Assembly (NCBI RefSeq): GCF_019207025.1
Contig: NZ_JAEEGC010000017.1
Coordinates: 1-43,390 of the forward strand
Direction: 5' to 3'
Source: Clostridium thailandense
Lineage (GTDB): Bacteria; Bacillota; Clostridia; Clostridiales; Clostridiaceae
DNA length: 43,390 nt
The translations under genes and the position numbers were made by a program. The first letter of the stretch is position 1. The number at the start of each line of letters is the position of its first letter. Positions 17,090-24,963 of this stretch are shown here, piece by piece. The notes below the pieces were generated by a model. The model did no database searches. It was not told the DNA's origin and saw nothing but the letters and a program-made list of their open reading frames with translations.

Positions 17090-17925
17090 TTATTTTGCTC
17101 TAAAAGCCAGCTTAATACTACTTCTGAAAGAGCTATCCTCTTGTCTGAAAAAGAATGATCTGAATCTAAAATTATGCTTTTAAGATTAGCAGCTTTACCT
17201 TTTGGGAGAGAATCTACCAATGCTATATGGTGTTCTTCTATAGTTGCAGTATCGTCTCTGCTTCCAGCAACCATTAATATTGAGTGAGATTTTAATTTTT
17301 TCACTAAATTTATCAGATTCCAATTCTCCTTATTTTCTATAGCACTATTCAAGAATTCTTCTGCGGTAATACCCCTAAGTGGCAACATAGAATCCTTCCA
17401 TAATTCAACAGAAGATTTAAATAATTTCTCACTTTTAAAAAGCATATCACCATATAATCCTACATTGAAGCCTGCAAGAGAAGCTACTAGTTTTATCTCA
17501 GGATGCTTTGCTGCAGTCATTAATGCTGTAAATCCTCCAAGGCTATGTCCAATTAAAATTATATTTTCTGAATCTACCCTATAAGATTTTTTACACTTTT
17601 CAGATCTCAAAAAATCTATAGCTGCATCTGCATCTTCAAGAACATTATTTACAGAGTAAAAGCCTTCACTTCCCCAACTTCCTCTATAGTGAAAAATCAT
17701 GACATTGTATCCAGCTCGTCTAAAAACTTGTGCTAAATCAAAATTTTTTTCATATCCAGGAAATCCGTGGAAAAGTATTATTGTAGGATGAGGTCCTCGT
17801 CCTTGTGCAATATAGAGTGTGCAATTTAATCTACACTCGTTGCTATTAAGTGTAAAACACTCTAGCAATGCTGGATATTCCCTATCAATTTCTAAAGGAT
17901 CACTATTTATGGCTTCTAAATTCAT
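17074..17925 (-). CDS. Alpha/beta hydrolase (esterase/dienelactone-hydrolase-like)
   Basis: Cytoplasmic alpha/beta hydrolase, 283 aa. The oxyanion-hole segment is IILFHGFPGYEKN, the nucleophile elbow is LIGHSLGGFTAL (catalytic Ser), and the later SRDDTATIEEHH and SDHSF segments probably provide the acid and the catalytic His. FHYRGSWGSEGFYS is common in peptidase/acyl-esterase-like members. No signal peptide. The start follows AGGGGGAG. It is monocistronic and neighbours the ROK/galM unit. The substrate is unknown; it could be a carbohydrate acyl ester or a peptide, but nothing in the sequence decides this. Confidence 0.8.
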   Translation of the reverse strand: MNLEAINSDPLEIDREYPALLECFTLNSNECRLNCTLYIAQGRGPHPTIILFHGFPGYEKNFDLAQVFRRAGYNVMIFHYRGSWGSEGFYSVNNVLEDADAAIDFLRSEKCKKSYRVDSENIILIGHSLGGFTALMTAAKHPEIKLVASLAGFNVGLYGDMLFKSEKLFKSSVELWKDSMLPLRGITAEEFLNSAIENKENWNLINLVKKLKSHSILMVAGSRDDTATIEEHHIALVDSLPKGKAANLKSIILDSDHSFSDKRIALSEVVLSWLLEQNKKCVD

Positions 17926-17950
17926 TTTAACTCCCCCTAACTTCTAAATA

Positions 17951-17998
17951 AAGCTAAAATACTAAGAAATAATACACTAAGGCTTAGTATTTTAGCTT
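17951..17998 (-). terminator. Hairpin terminator after galM
   Basis: A perfect 16-bp inverted repeat AAGCTAAAATACTAAG (17951-17966 with 17983-17998), loop of 16, lies just after the galM-like gene. The T-tract is weak. Confidence 0.6.
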
Positions 17999-18021
17999 AA
18001 TTGTTTTGTGAAAAATATTTT

Positions 18022-19074
18022 CTATAAAAATTTATATATAGTTGTATAATTATATTTTTCTCCTGCCTTCAATATTGGTGAAGGAAAGTGCTTATGTTTT
18101 AAAGAATTGGGGAAATATTGTGTCTCTAAACACAATCCACTATTCTTCCCATATGTAACACCATTTTTACAATATTCATGTTCATCGACATAATTTCCAG
18201 TATAAAATTGTACTCCTGGCTTATTTGTATAAACTTCCATAATCCTTTCACTAACTGGATCAAAAACTTCAGCTGCTTTTTCTGGCTTTTCTTCACTTAT
18301 GTTTAATATCCAATTATGGTCATATCCATGTCCAAATACAATTTGATCATATTCGCTGTGTATTCCATCTTCTATAGTAGTTAACTTAGTAAAATCCATT
18401 GGAGTCCCTTTTACTTCTTTAATTTCTCCTGTAGGTAAACTCTCTCTATCACTTACTGTAAATTTATCAGCATTTATCATAACTTTATGTTTTAAAATAC
18501 TTCCAGCTGCATGACCTGATAAATTGAAATAGGAATGATTCGTTAAGTTTACTACAGTATCCTTATCTGACACTGCAAAATAATCAATCTTTAGACTATT
18601 GTCTTCAGTTAATGAATATACAACCCTTACCTTAAGGTTTCCAGGGTAACCTTCTTCCCCATCCTTACTAAGATAAGATAGTTGAAGACATTCTATTTCT
18701 CCCTGTGTTATTATTTCTGCTTCCCAAAGTACTTTATCAAATCCTGTTAGTCCTCCATGTAACTGATTTTCCCCTTCATTTTTTGTTACCTTGTACTCTA
18801 TTCCATTAATTTCAAAGCTTGCTTTTTCAATTCTATTTGCATGTCGTCCTATAATTGCTCCAAAAAATGGACCTTTTTTCAGATAACCCTCTAATCTATC
18901 ATATCCCAATACAACATCATCAAATTTTCTTTTTTTATCAGGTACTATAAGAGATACTACTACACCACCAAAATTTGATATTTTAGCAATCATTCCATTG
19001 CTATTGCGTAGAGTAAATAAATCAACATTCTTACCTTCTAATGTTTTTCCAAAGAATTCTTTAGTAATTGTCAT
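18022..19074 (-). CDS. galM: Aldose 1-epimerase
   Basis: Mutarotase, 350 aa, interconverting alpha and beta anomers of aldoses. Family motifs: ISNFGGVVVSLIVPDK, GPFFGAIIGRHANRIE (Arg in the active site), QLHGGLTGFDKVLWEA, VNLTNHSYFNLSGH (catalytic His) and PGVQFYTGNYV, then a C-terminal GLCLETQYFPNSLKH carrying the catalytic Glu. The open frame allows a start 14 codons earlier (19116). GGAGGGAG about 9 nt before the ATG at 19074 and the family's usual N-terminus favour 19074. It is transcribed after the ROK regulator gene, 60 bp downstream, so the regulator may control sugar genes including this one. Confidence 0.93.
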   Translation of the reverse strand: MTITKEFFGKTLEGKNVDLFTLRNSNGMIAKISNFGGVVVSLIVPDKKRKFDDVVLGYDRLEGYLKKGPFFGAIIGRHANRIEKASFEINGIEYKVTKNEGENQLHGGLTGFDKVLWEAEIITQGEIECLQLSYLSKDGEEGYPGNLKVRVVYSLTEDNSLKIDYFAVSDKDTVVNLTNHSYFNLSGHAAGSILKHKVMINADKFTVSDRESLPTGEIKEVKGTPMDFTKLTTIEDGIHSEYDQIVFGHGYDHNWILNISEEKPEKAAEVFDPVSERIMEVYTNKPGVQFYTGNYVDEHEYCKNGVTYGKNSGLCLETQYFPNSLKHKHFPSPILKAGEKYNYTTIYKFL

Positions 19075-19134
19075 ATTAAACTTCTCCCTCCATGAATAAA
19101 TTACCTTTTCATACATTGTAACATTAATTTTAGA

Positions 19135-20313
19135 CTAAATTACCTTCTCAGAAAAAAAGAATAACTTTTCCATAGGAAGCAAAGTTGCACCAAGTATAGA
19201 TGCATTTCCTTGTAATTCTGAGAAGGATATTTTACATTCTTCTTCATCGTAGAAATTATTTTCTTCAAATACCTTACTTTTTAAATCTTTTTCTATTAAT
19301 GTTTTATAATACGATATTTCCCCGCCAATAATTATATTTCTAGGATCCAGCATTAAAATTATATTTTTAATTCCCTCTGCAAGATATTCCAAATATTCAT
19401 CTAATATTTCCTTAGCCTTATCATTATCTTCTGCTAACCTTAAAAAATAATCTAAATCATTTTTGTCATCACCAAATGCTTTTTTATATTTATTGACTAA
19501 TGATTTTTGTGAAGCATACAGCTCCCAACAACCTTTTTTACCACAATTACACTGATCTCCATCTTTTAAGATAGTCATATGTCCAAATTCTCCAGCACGT
19601 TTATTATAGCCTTTATAAAGATTGTCACCAATAATTATGCCAGTACCAATACCTTCTGTGATCGATATAAAAACTAAACTGTTTATAATATTATTAAAGT
19701 TAATAAATGCTTCTGCATATGCTGAAGCATTAGCTTCATTTTCAACAAAAATTGGGAATTCAAAATCATCTTGAAATTCTTTAAAACATATATTTTTTAC
19801 CTTTAAATTTGGTGCATTCTCTAAAAGTAACTTTTTTTCATTAACTGTACCAGGTAGTGAAAAACCTATTCCTAATATTTTTTGTGTAGTTATATTATGA
19901 GCGCTTATGATATAGTCTACTTCTTTTCTAATCCTTAAAATTAACTCTTTAAAATTATCCAGTTTACTAGGTAAATCAAAAAATCTTTCTTCTATTATAT
20001 CAAAATTTAAGTTTGACAAAATAATTCTAACTTTATCTTTTGCGATACATACACCAAAAGAATATCTGGAATCAGCAATAAATCTGATTATCGTAGGCTT
20101 TCTTCCACCAGTAGATTCTGCAACTCCAGCTTCATCTAAAAATCCCTGTTCTATGAGTTCTTTAACGTTGCTTATAACTGTTGGAATACTCAATTTCAAA
20201 GCTTTAGATATATCTTGTTTTGTCATCTGCTTATTTCTATACAATAGTTGAATTATTTTTTTTTGATTTATCACCTTTATCGTCTCTTGGTCTATAAAAT
20301 TTAATTTATTCAT
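19135..20313 (-). CDS. ROK-family transcriptional regulator (XylR/NagC-like)
   Basis: 392 aa. The N-terminal winged helix is MTKQDISKALKLSIPTVISN followed by VKELIEQGFL. The ROK sugar-kinase-like domain follows: SFGVCIAKDKVRIILSNL, ILGIGFSLPGTV, then FISITEGIGTGIIIGDNLY. The ROK zinc site is present as GEFGHMTI (His) and CNCGKKGCWE (three Cys). It is likely a repressor that responds to a free sugar such as xylose or glucose. It precedes galM in one unit. No xylose isomerase or kinase is nearby, so the target sugar cannot be named. Confidence 0.88.
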   Translation of the reverse strand: MNKLNFIDQETIKVINQKKIIQLLYRNKQMTKQDISKALKLSIPTVISNVKELIEQGFLDEAGVAESTGGRKPTIIRFIADSRYSFGVCIAKDKVRIILSNLNFDIIEERFFDLPSKLDNFKELILRIRKEVDYIISAHNITTQKILGIGFSLPGTVNEKKLLLENAPNLKVKNICFKEFQDDFEFPIFVENEANASAYAEAFINFNNIINSLVFISITEGIGTGIIIGDNLYKGYNKRAGEFGHMTILKDGDQCNCGKKGCWELYASQKSLVNKYKKAFGDDKNDLDYFLRLAEDNDKAKEILDEYLEYLAEGIKNIILMLDPRNIIIGGEISYYKTLIEKDLKSKVFEENNFYDEEECKISFSELQGNASILGATLLPMEKLFFFSEKVI

Positions 20314-20491
20314 TTTTTACCACCACTTAAAATTTTTATATTATAATAAGCTTATGCTTACAAAATGTCAATTTTAGCTCCACAGGTCTATAATACTATA
20401 AAACTTATTTATAAGTAACTATTTTCTATATATTTACTGTAAAACAACTAATTTCTTAAGTTTATTTCTAGAAAAACGTTTCCTTACGCAT

Positions 20492-20527
20492 ATAAGCAGC
20501 GGTCTAACTTCCATGACTGCTGCTTAT
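20492..20527 (-). terminator. Hairpin after the phosphatidyltransferase gene
   Basis: ATAAGCAGC (20492-20500) pairs with GCTGCTTAT (20519-20527), and GTC with GAC inside. It sits just beyond the gene's stop codon at 20534, so it is probably the terminator, though the T-tract is weak. The rest of the 220-bp gap to the ROK gene is AT-rich and shows nothing else. Confidence 0.55.
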
Positions 20528-20533
20528 AGTTAT

Positions 20534-21127
20534 TTATTCTATACATTTACTAGCTCCTAAGCTTAACATTTCAAAACAACTTTTTATTCTTAGATAAGAT
20601 GAATAAATTCCACCTATAAGTGTTACTGAAAGTAAAAGCTTAATTAGATCTCCTGCACTATATGGAACTAAATAATTTAATGTACATACAATACCAGGAA
20701 TAACAAATAAAATTACTGATACTAATCTTCCGACTTTATCAAAAACAAATGGATTGTTAGACAGTTTGTTATATCTCTTAATAAACATTGATGTTATTAA
20801 AAATTCTAAGAATTTTAAACACACAAAACCTAAAAACCACATAGGTAAAGCCTTCAAAATTATCAATGCTGTATAAGAAAAAATTATATAGGTTAAATCT
20901 GCTGATACATCCAATTTAGCTCCTATAGTTGATGTAGATTTCATTTTCCTAGCAATTTTACCATCCAATAAATCTGAAAGACAAATTGCTAAAAATATAG
21001 CTATTATAGTTACAAATTTTTCTTTTCCATCTATAGGTTGTCCTAAAATAATATATGTAAATATAAATGACATAAATATTCTTACACCTGTGATACTATT
21101 AGGTATAAATTTAATAATCTTTTCCAT
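20534..21127 (-). CDS. CDP-alcohol phosphatidyltransferase family protein
   Basis: Integral membrane enzyme, 197 aa, with about six hydrophobic segments. The complete catalytic motif D-G-x2-A-R-x8-G-x3-D-x3-D is present around residues 55-79 (LLDGKIAR ... IGAKLDVSAD). The family joins a CDP-linked lipid or alcohol to a hydroxyl acceptor. PgsA-like phosphatidylglycerophosphate synthesis is the best-known role, but the acceptor here is not determined. N-terminal IPNSITGVRIFMSF is typical of PgsA-like proteins. It lies about 117 bp downstream of a 55-residue membrane protein gene on the same strand, likely one transcription unit. Confidence 0.85.
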   Translation of the reverse strand: MEKIIKFIPNSITGVRIFMSFIFTYIILGQPIDGKEKFVTIIAIFLAICLSDLLDGKIARKMKSTSTIGAKLDVSADLTYIIFSYTALIILKALPMWFLGFVCLKFLEFLITSMFIKRYNKLSNNPFVFDKVGRLVSVILFVIPGIVCTLNYLVPYSAGDLIKLLLSVTLIGGIYSSYLRIKSCFEMLSLGASKCIE

Positions 21128-21210
21128 ACTGTTTCCTACCTTTTAAAATTATTATCAAAGCTATAGCTTTGATTATGATTCAATGCTATCATATAAATCT
21201 GGTAAAACCA

Positions 21211-21242
21211 TATACAATCTAGAACATATTTTAGATTGTATA
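21211..21242 (-). other. Inverted repeat after the small membrane protein gene
   Basis: TATACAATCTA (21211-21221) and TAGATTGTATA (21232-21242) form an 11-bp perfect stem immediately after the stop of the 55-residue gene. Without a T-tract it could be an mRNA end-stabiliser or partial terminator before the phosphatidyltransferase gene. Confidence 0.5.
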
Positions 21243-21244
21243 TA

Positions 21245-21412
21245 TTACTTTAATCCAAAAAATCTCTCATTATTTTTGTCAAAAACTTTTCCAATATACT
21301 TACCCATTATACCAATAATTCCAAGTGTTATTCCAAACATCATTATATTAATTGCTAAAACTAATCCTAAATTATAAAAAGGTACTAACATAGAAATTAT
21401 TTTATTATACAT
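21245..21412 (-). CDS. Small membrane protein, 55 aa
   Basis: A short gene, complete from ATG (21410-21412) to TAA. The ribosome binding site GAGGTGG is ideally placed 5 nt before the start. The product is MYNKIISMLVPFYNLG, then one or two hydrophobic stretches (LVLAINIMMFGITLGIIGIM) and a charged tail GKYIGKVFDKNNERFFGLK. The hydrophobic region could span the membrane once, with a basic, presumably cytoplasmic, C-terminus. I do not recognise a family. It lies upstream of the phosphatidyltransferase gene on the same strand, suggesting a lipid or envelope role, but that is only context. The open frame on the opposite strand here looks like a shadow. Confidence 0.75.
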   Translation of the reverse strand: MYNKIISMLVPFYNLGLVLAINIMMFGITLGIIGIMGKYIGKVFDKNNERFFGLK

Positions 21413-21598
21413 TTATACCACCTCAACCCTTAATATATTTTATATCTATATTTAAATTTCTCTTTAATATTCAGCTTATATTTGTATTTTAGCTTTCAAC
21501 TGTTACAGTTTAGTTACAATTCAAATACAGTTTAGGTACAATTTATTTACCTAATAAAAAATAAATAATCAAAAAACTAAACTTCTTCCAAACTAGTT

Positions 21599-21618
21599 TT
21601 GCCACATTTCTGCCTTAT
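21599..21618. promoter_or_regulatory. Possible response-regulator site upstream of lipoprotein gene
   Basis: TTGCCACAT (21599-21607) is, in reverse, the TGTGGCAA motif repeated three times at 24159-24189. A degenerate copy follows 11 bp later (TGCC at 21611-21614). A probable -10 TATAAT (21650-21655) lacks a good -35, as expected for an activated promoter. Confidence 0.35.
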
Positions 21619-21684
21619 TTTTGTAATATAATTGTGATTATTTGTCTCTATAATAAATCTGAGATGATAAGGAGGAGATAAAAA

Positions 21685-22311
21685 ATGAAAAAAATATTAA
21701 GTATCATAACTATTTTAACAGTTTTAACATTTGCTTTTACCGGATGCGGAAACAAATCACAAAGTAGTAGTACACAAAGTACTTCTACAACTGAAAGCAG
21801 TAACAGTAAAACAAACACTCAAAGCAGTGATGCTAGTAAAAAGACCCCTGACCTTTCAGGAGAGGTTACAGCAATTAGCGGTACTGAAATTACCTTAAAG
21901 CTTATTGAAGTTCCAACTGCGGGCGGAGATAAGAATGCTACATCTACTGATGGACAAAATAAAGATCAAAGTACAACAACAGATGGACAAAGTAAAGATA
22001 AGACTCCACCTGCTGATGGACAAAATAAAGATAAGACCCCACCAACAGAAGGTCAAAAGCCTAAAATGGAAATAAAATATACAGGAGAAACTAAGACTTT
22101 AAAGCTTGCTGATGGAGTTTCTATTACTACAATGGTTAAAAATGAACAAAGTGGAGCTCAACAAAGCGGAACTCATCAGGGTGGAACTGAAAAGACTTTA
22201 GCTGTTAAGGATATAAAAGTAGGCGATAGACTAAATGTTTGGTACACAGACAGTAATAAAACTACAATTTCTAAAGTTAGTGTTTTAAATGTTCCTACTG
22301 CTAAAAATTAA
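21685..22311 (+). CDS. Lipoprotein with 11-residue tandem repeats
   Basis: Secreted lipoprotein, 208 aa. Signal peptide MKKILSIITILTVLTFAFTG with lipobox FTGC and Cys21. A Ser/Thr/Gln-rich linker follows. Next is a segment LSGEVTAISGTEITLKLIEV, which looks like the start of a small beta-barrel domain. The centre carries four copies of an 11-residue repeat (TDGQNKDQSTT, TDGQSKDKTPP, ADGQNKDKTPP, TEGQ...), rich in charged residues. The second half of the domain resumes with EIKYTGETKTLKLADGVSI and ends VGDRLNVWYT. The repeats therefore interrupt a domain resembling DUF5666-type folds (tentative). The start has GGAGGAG. A strong terminator follows. Confidence 0.85.
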   Translation: MKKILSIITILTVLTFAFTGCGNKSQSSSTQSTSTTESSNSKTNTQSSDASKKTPDLSGEVTAISGTEITLKLIEVPTAGGDKNATSTDGQNKDQSTTTDGQSKDKTPPADGQNKDKTPPTEGQKPKMEIKYTGETKTLKLADGVSITTMVKNEQSGAQQSGTHQGGTEKTLAVKDIKVGDRLNVWYTDSNKTTISKVSVLNVPTAKN

Positions 22312-22320
22312 ATTACAAAA

Positions 22321-22358
22321 AAATTACTACGAAAATCCTCGTAGTAATTTTTTTTTAA
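22321..22358 (+). terminator. Rho-independent terminator after the lipoprotein gene
   Basis: A perfect 12-bp stem (22321-22332 with 22339-22350) is followed by a T run to 22356. Confidence 0.88.
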
Positions 22359-22457
22359 AAATTTGTTGATTTGCATAAATTTAGGCTTTGTCCTATTTTA
22401 TAAAAGCCCAAAACCTAAATTTTCGCAAATTCAAATACATTAACTTAAAATTTTATT

Positions 22458-22892
22458 TTAAGCCCATGCATCAATTATATTAGTGGAATTTCCACTTGAT
22501 GAATTTGTATTCGTAGAACTTAGCAGTTTATTAACTTCATTTGTATCACTTTCAGTACTATTATTTGTACTTGTTTTTCCTGTCTTACTTGTATTATTTT
22601 TGCTGCTTTGCTCAGTTCTTTTTTGTTGAATTTCTGATTCTATTTGTTCGATTTCTGATTGTATTTCCTTAATTTTTTGCTGTTTTGTTTTGTCATCATC
22701 TTTACTTTGATTAACTTTCTGTAATTCACTTTGTAATTTTGCCTTTTCGCTTTCAAGTTCTGATATATCACTACTACCACTAGCACTACTACTAGTACTA
22801 CTACTACTGCTGCTACTACTACTACTTTTAGTATTGCTACTTGCCGCCGAGTAGCCTCTACTTGATACGAATGAAACTGACGAAATACTCAT
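22458..22892 (-). CDS. FlxA-like coiled-coil protein with poly-Ser tract
   Basis: 144 aa. The N-terminal MSISSVSFVSSRGYSAASS leads into a nearly uninterrupted Ser tract (residues about 22-41). A predicted coiled coil follows from about 45 to 98 (ELESEKAKLQSELQKVNQSK, then KIKEIQSEIEQIESEIQQKR), and then a Ser/Asn/Thr-rich tail. This order matches FlxA-like proteins, whose function is not established. There is no signal peptide or membrane span. The Ser tract is encoded by a run of trinucleotides (about 22785-22835). It lies downstream of the tandem-repeat protein on the same strand, with a separate leader of about 95 bp. Confidence 0.75.
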   Translation of the reverse strand: MSISSVSFVSSRGYSAASSNTKSSSSSSSSSSTSSSASGSSDISELESEKAKLQSELQKVNQSKDDDKTKQQKIKEIQSEIEQIESEIQQKRTEQSSKNNTSKTGKTSTNNSTESDTNEVNKLLSSTNTNSSSGNSTNIIDAWA

Positions 22893-22988
22893 ATTAACCT
22901 CATTCCTTCCATTGTGTATTTAAACTATAAATATGATCTTATTGCTATTCTTATTAATACTGTTATAATAGTTCTCTAAGATCATGAT

Positions 22989-24080
22989 TTATTCTAAAAC
23001 ATTTTGACTTTCATTTTGAATAGTATCATATTGATTTCCATCCATATAATTAGGATTAAATGCCATCATTCTAGGCCTATTGTTTTCTTGTTCCTGAATT
23101 TTTTCAAGTAAACTTTTCATATCTGCTTCAGACATAGTATCTAAATCAAGACTTGTTATATCAGTTGATTTTTCATCTGAAGTTGATATTGTTGAAACAT
23201 CAGTTTTTAATTGTGTAAGTGTTTTCTTTATATCATCGGTTGACATATTATCAATATCTGCAGATCTAATCGAATCTATGTCTTTCTTCACCTGACTAAA
23301 TGCATCAGACTCTGAGGATTCAGTTTCTTTACTTTCATCAGCTTTACTCTTAGCTTTCTCCTGAATTGTTTTCAACATGCTTCTCATATCATCTGTCGAT
23401 ATACTATCTATATCTATATTTGAAGCGTTACTTGATTTACCATATGGACTTCTAACTGATTGCAAATCCGTTTTTAATTGAGTAAGCGTTGACTTAACCT
23501 CATCATCCGACATACTATCAATATCCGCATTTTTAATAGAGTCCATGTCTTCCTTTACCTTATCAAACACATCGGGTGGTTCAACCATTGGTTTCTGACT
23601 GGACACAGCACTAGCTTGTTCTTGAACATTTTCAAGTAAACTCTTCATATCTGCTTCAGACATGTTATCTAAATCTGCACTAGTAATATCATTTGTTTCT
23701 TCACTTGAATTAGATACAGATGAAATATCACTTTTCAATTGAGTAAGAGTTTTCTTTATATCATCAGCTGACATATTATCAATATCTGCTGTTTTGATAG
23801 AGTCCATATCTGTCTTTATTTTCTCCATACTTTCAGATATTTCTGAAGATCCACTGTCTTGCATCTTAACCGAATTCGCAAGCATTCTTCCATTATAATT
23901 TAAGCTGCTAATATCCATATCTTCACTAGACACAAAAGGCCTTGTTACAGTAGAAACTTTTGTTTCGGTTTCACTTTGTGAAGAAGTGGAATCTTCATTA
24001 CTACTTACCTTTGTATTCAAGAGAGAATTTAATTGGTAAACTTGATTGTAATAATCATATTGGTTTGAATAAATTTTCAT
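22989..24080 (-). CDS. Tandem-repeat protein with repeated acidic D-x-D motifs
   Basis: 363 aa; not a family I recognise. After a Tyr/Asn-rich N-terminus come three tandem repeats of about 85-95 residues, beginning near residues 85, 175 and 265. Each repeat has a first half ending like MDSIKTADIDNMSADDIKKT and LTQLK, and a second half like DLDNMSEADMKSLLEKIQEQ. The short motif D-[IL]-D-x-[MI]-S-x-[DE]-[DE] therefore occurs six times, recalling metal-binding acidic loops, although no canonical EF-hand or dockerin is complete. There is no signal peptide or membrane span. The start has TTAGGAGGT. It is divergent from an OmpR-type two-component system, with three phased repeats in between, so it is probably a target of that system. 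Confidence 0.8.
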   Translation of the reverse strand: MKIYSNQYDYYNQVYQLNSLLNTKVSSNEDSTSSQSETETKVSTVTRPFVSSEDMDISSLNYNGRMLANSVKMQDSGSSEISESMEKIKTDMDSIKTADIDNMSADDIKKTLTQLKSDISSVSNSSEETNDITSADLDNMSEADMKSLLENVQEQASAVSSQKPMVEPPDVFDKVKEDMDSIKNADIDSMSDDEVKSTLTQLKTDLQSVRSPYGKSSNASNIDIDSISTDDMRSMLKTIQEKAKSKADESKETESSESDAFSQVKKDIDSIRSADIDNMSTDDIKKTLTQLKTDVSTISTSDEKSTDITSLDLDTMSEADMKSLLEKIQEQENNRPRMMAFNPNYMDGNQYDTIQNESQNVLE

Positions 24081-24158
24081 ACTTTTTACCTCCTAATTTT
24101 TACCTGCTTCCCTGCACTTATTTTCCTATTTTAATTATCGAAAGCTATTAACTTTATT

Positions 24159-24189
24159 TTGTGGCAATATTGTGGCAAACTTGTGGCAA
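24159..24189. promoter_or_regulatory. Three TTGTGGCAA direct repeats at exact 11-bp period
   Basis: TTGTGGCAA starts at 24159, 24170 and 24181. The array lies between the divergent tandem-repeat gene (start 24080) and response-regulator gene (start 24267). OmpR-family regulators typically bind direct repeats one turn apart, so this is the probable operator of the regulator at 24267-24962. Confidence 0.7.
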
Positions 24190-24266
24190 TTTAAAATAAG
24201 CTATTATTTTAAATGATATTATACTTTGAGTATGGTAAAATTTTTATCAAGAGGTGAATTAAACAT

Positions 24267-24962
24267 ATGGATAGTAAACTTATATACATTGCTGATGATG
24301 AAATTAATATCTGCAACATTATAAGATCCTTTCTTATAAAAGAAGGATTTAAAGTTGAAATATTTAATGATGGTCATTCTATTCTTGAAGCCTTTAATTC
24401 TAGACAAGCTGATATGCTAATAGTAGATATTATGATGCCAGAAATAGATGGTTATTCTCTATGCTCACTAATACGAAAGAAAAGCTCTGTTCCTATAATA
24501 ATAGTATCTGCTAAAGATACTGAGGCTGATAAAATAGCAGGGCTTACACTAGGAAGTGATGATTATCTTACTAAACCATTTAGCCCAATGGAACTTATTG
24601 CTAGAATTAAAAGCATCTTTCGAAGAATAGCTTTAGATAAATCTTCTTCCAAAAATGATGAACTAATAAATATTTTTGATATTTCTATAGATGCTCATTC
24701 AAAACAGGCTAGCTTTAATGAGAAAAGCATAGGCCTTACAGGAATGGAATTTTCCTTGTTTCATTACCTTGCTATAAATAAAAATAGGGCTGTTAGCCGG
24801 AAAGAGCTACTGGACAAAGTATGGGGTTTTGAACATAATGTTGAAACTAGGGCTACTGATGATATGATAAAAAGGATTAGAAAAAAGCTCTCAGATTCTG
24901 GTTCAATTTTAAAGATTCATACTGTATGGGGATTTGGATTCAAAATAGAAGATAAGGAATGA
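24267..24962 (+). CDS. OmpR-family response regulator
   Basis: 231 aa. The receiver domain (1-120) has the acidic pocket IADDE, the phosphoacceptor Asp in LIVDIMMPEIDG, the conserved Thr/Ser (IIIVSAKD) and Lys (DDYLTKPFSP). The C-terminal winged-helix DNA-binding domain reads LTGMEFSLFHYLAINKNRAV ... SRKELLDKVWG ... RATDDMIKRIRKKL. The start is supported by AGAGGTGA. It overlaps or abuts its kinase gene (1-nt gap), so the two are one operon. Likely targets are the divergent tandem-repeat gene and possibly the lipoprotein gene at 21685, by the shared TGTGGCAA motif. Confidence 0.93.
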   Translation: MDSKLIYIADDEINICNIIRSFLIKEGFKVEIFNDGHSILEAFNSRQADMLIVDIMMPEIDGYSLCSLIRKKSSVPIIIVSAKDTEADKIAGLTLGSDDYLTKPFSPMELIARIKSIFRRIALDKSSSKNDELINIFDISIDAHSKQASFNEKSIGLTGMEFSLFHYLAINKNRAVSRKELLDKVWGFEHNVETRATDDMIKRIRKKLSDSGSILKIHTVWGFGFKIEDKE

Positions 24963-24963
24963 T

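Noticed and set aside
21183..21377. 64-codon plus-strand frame upstream of the lipoprotein gene
   Set aside because: It is antisense to the 55-residue membrane protein gene, which has a far better ribosome site and composition.
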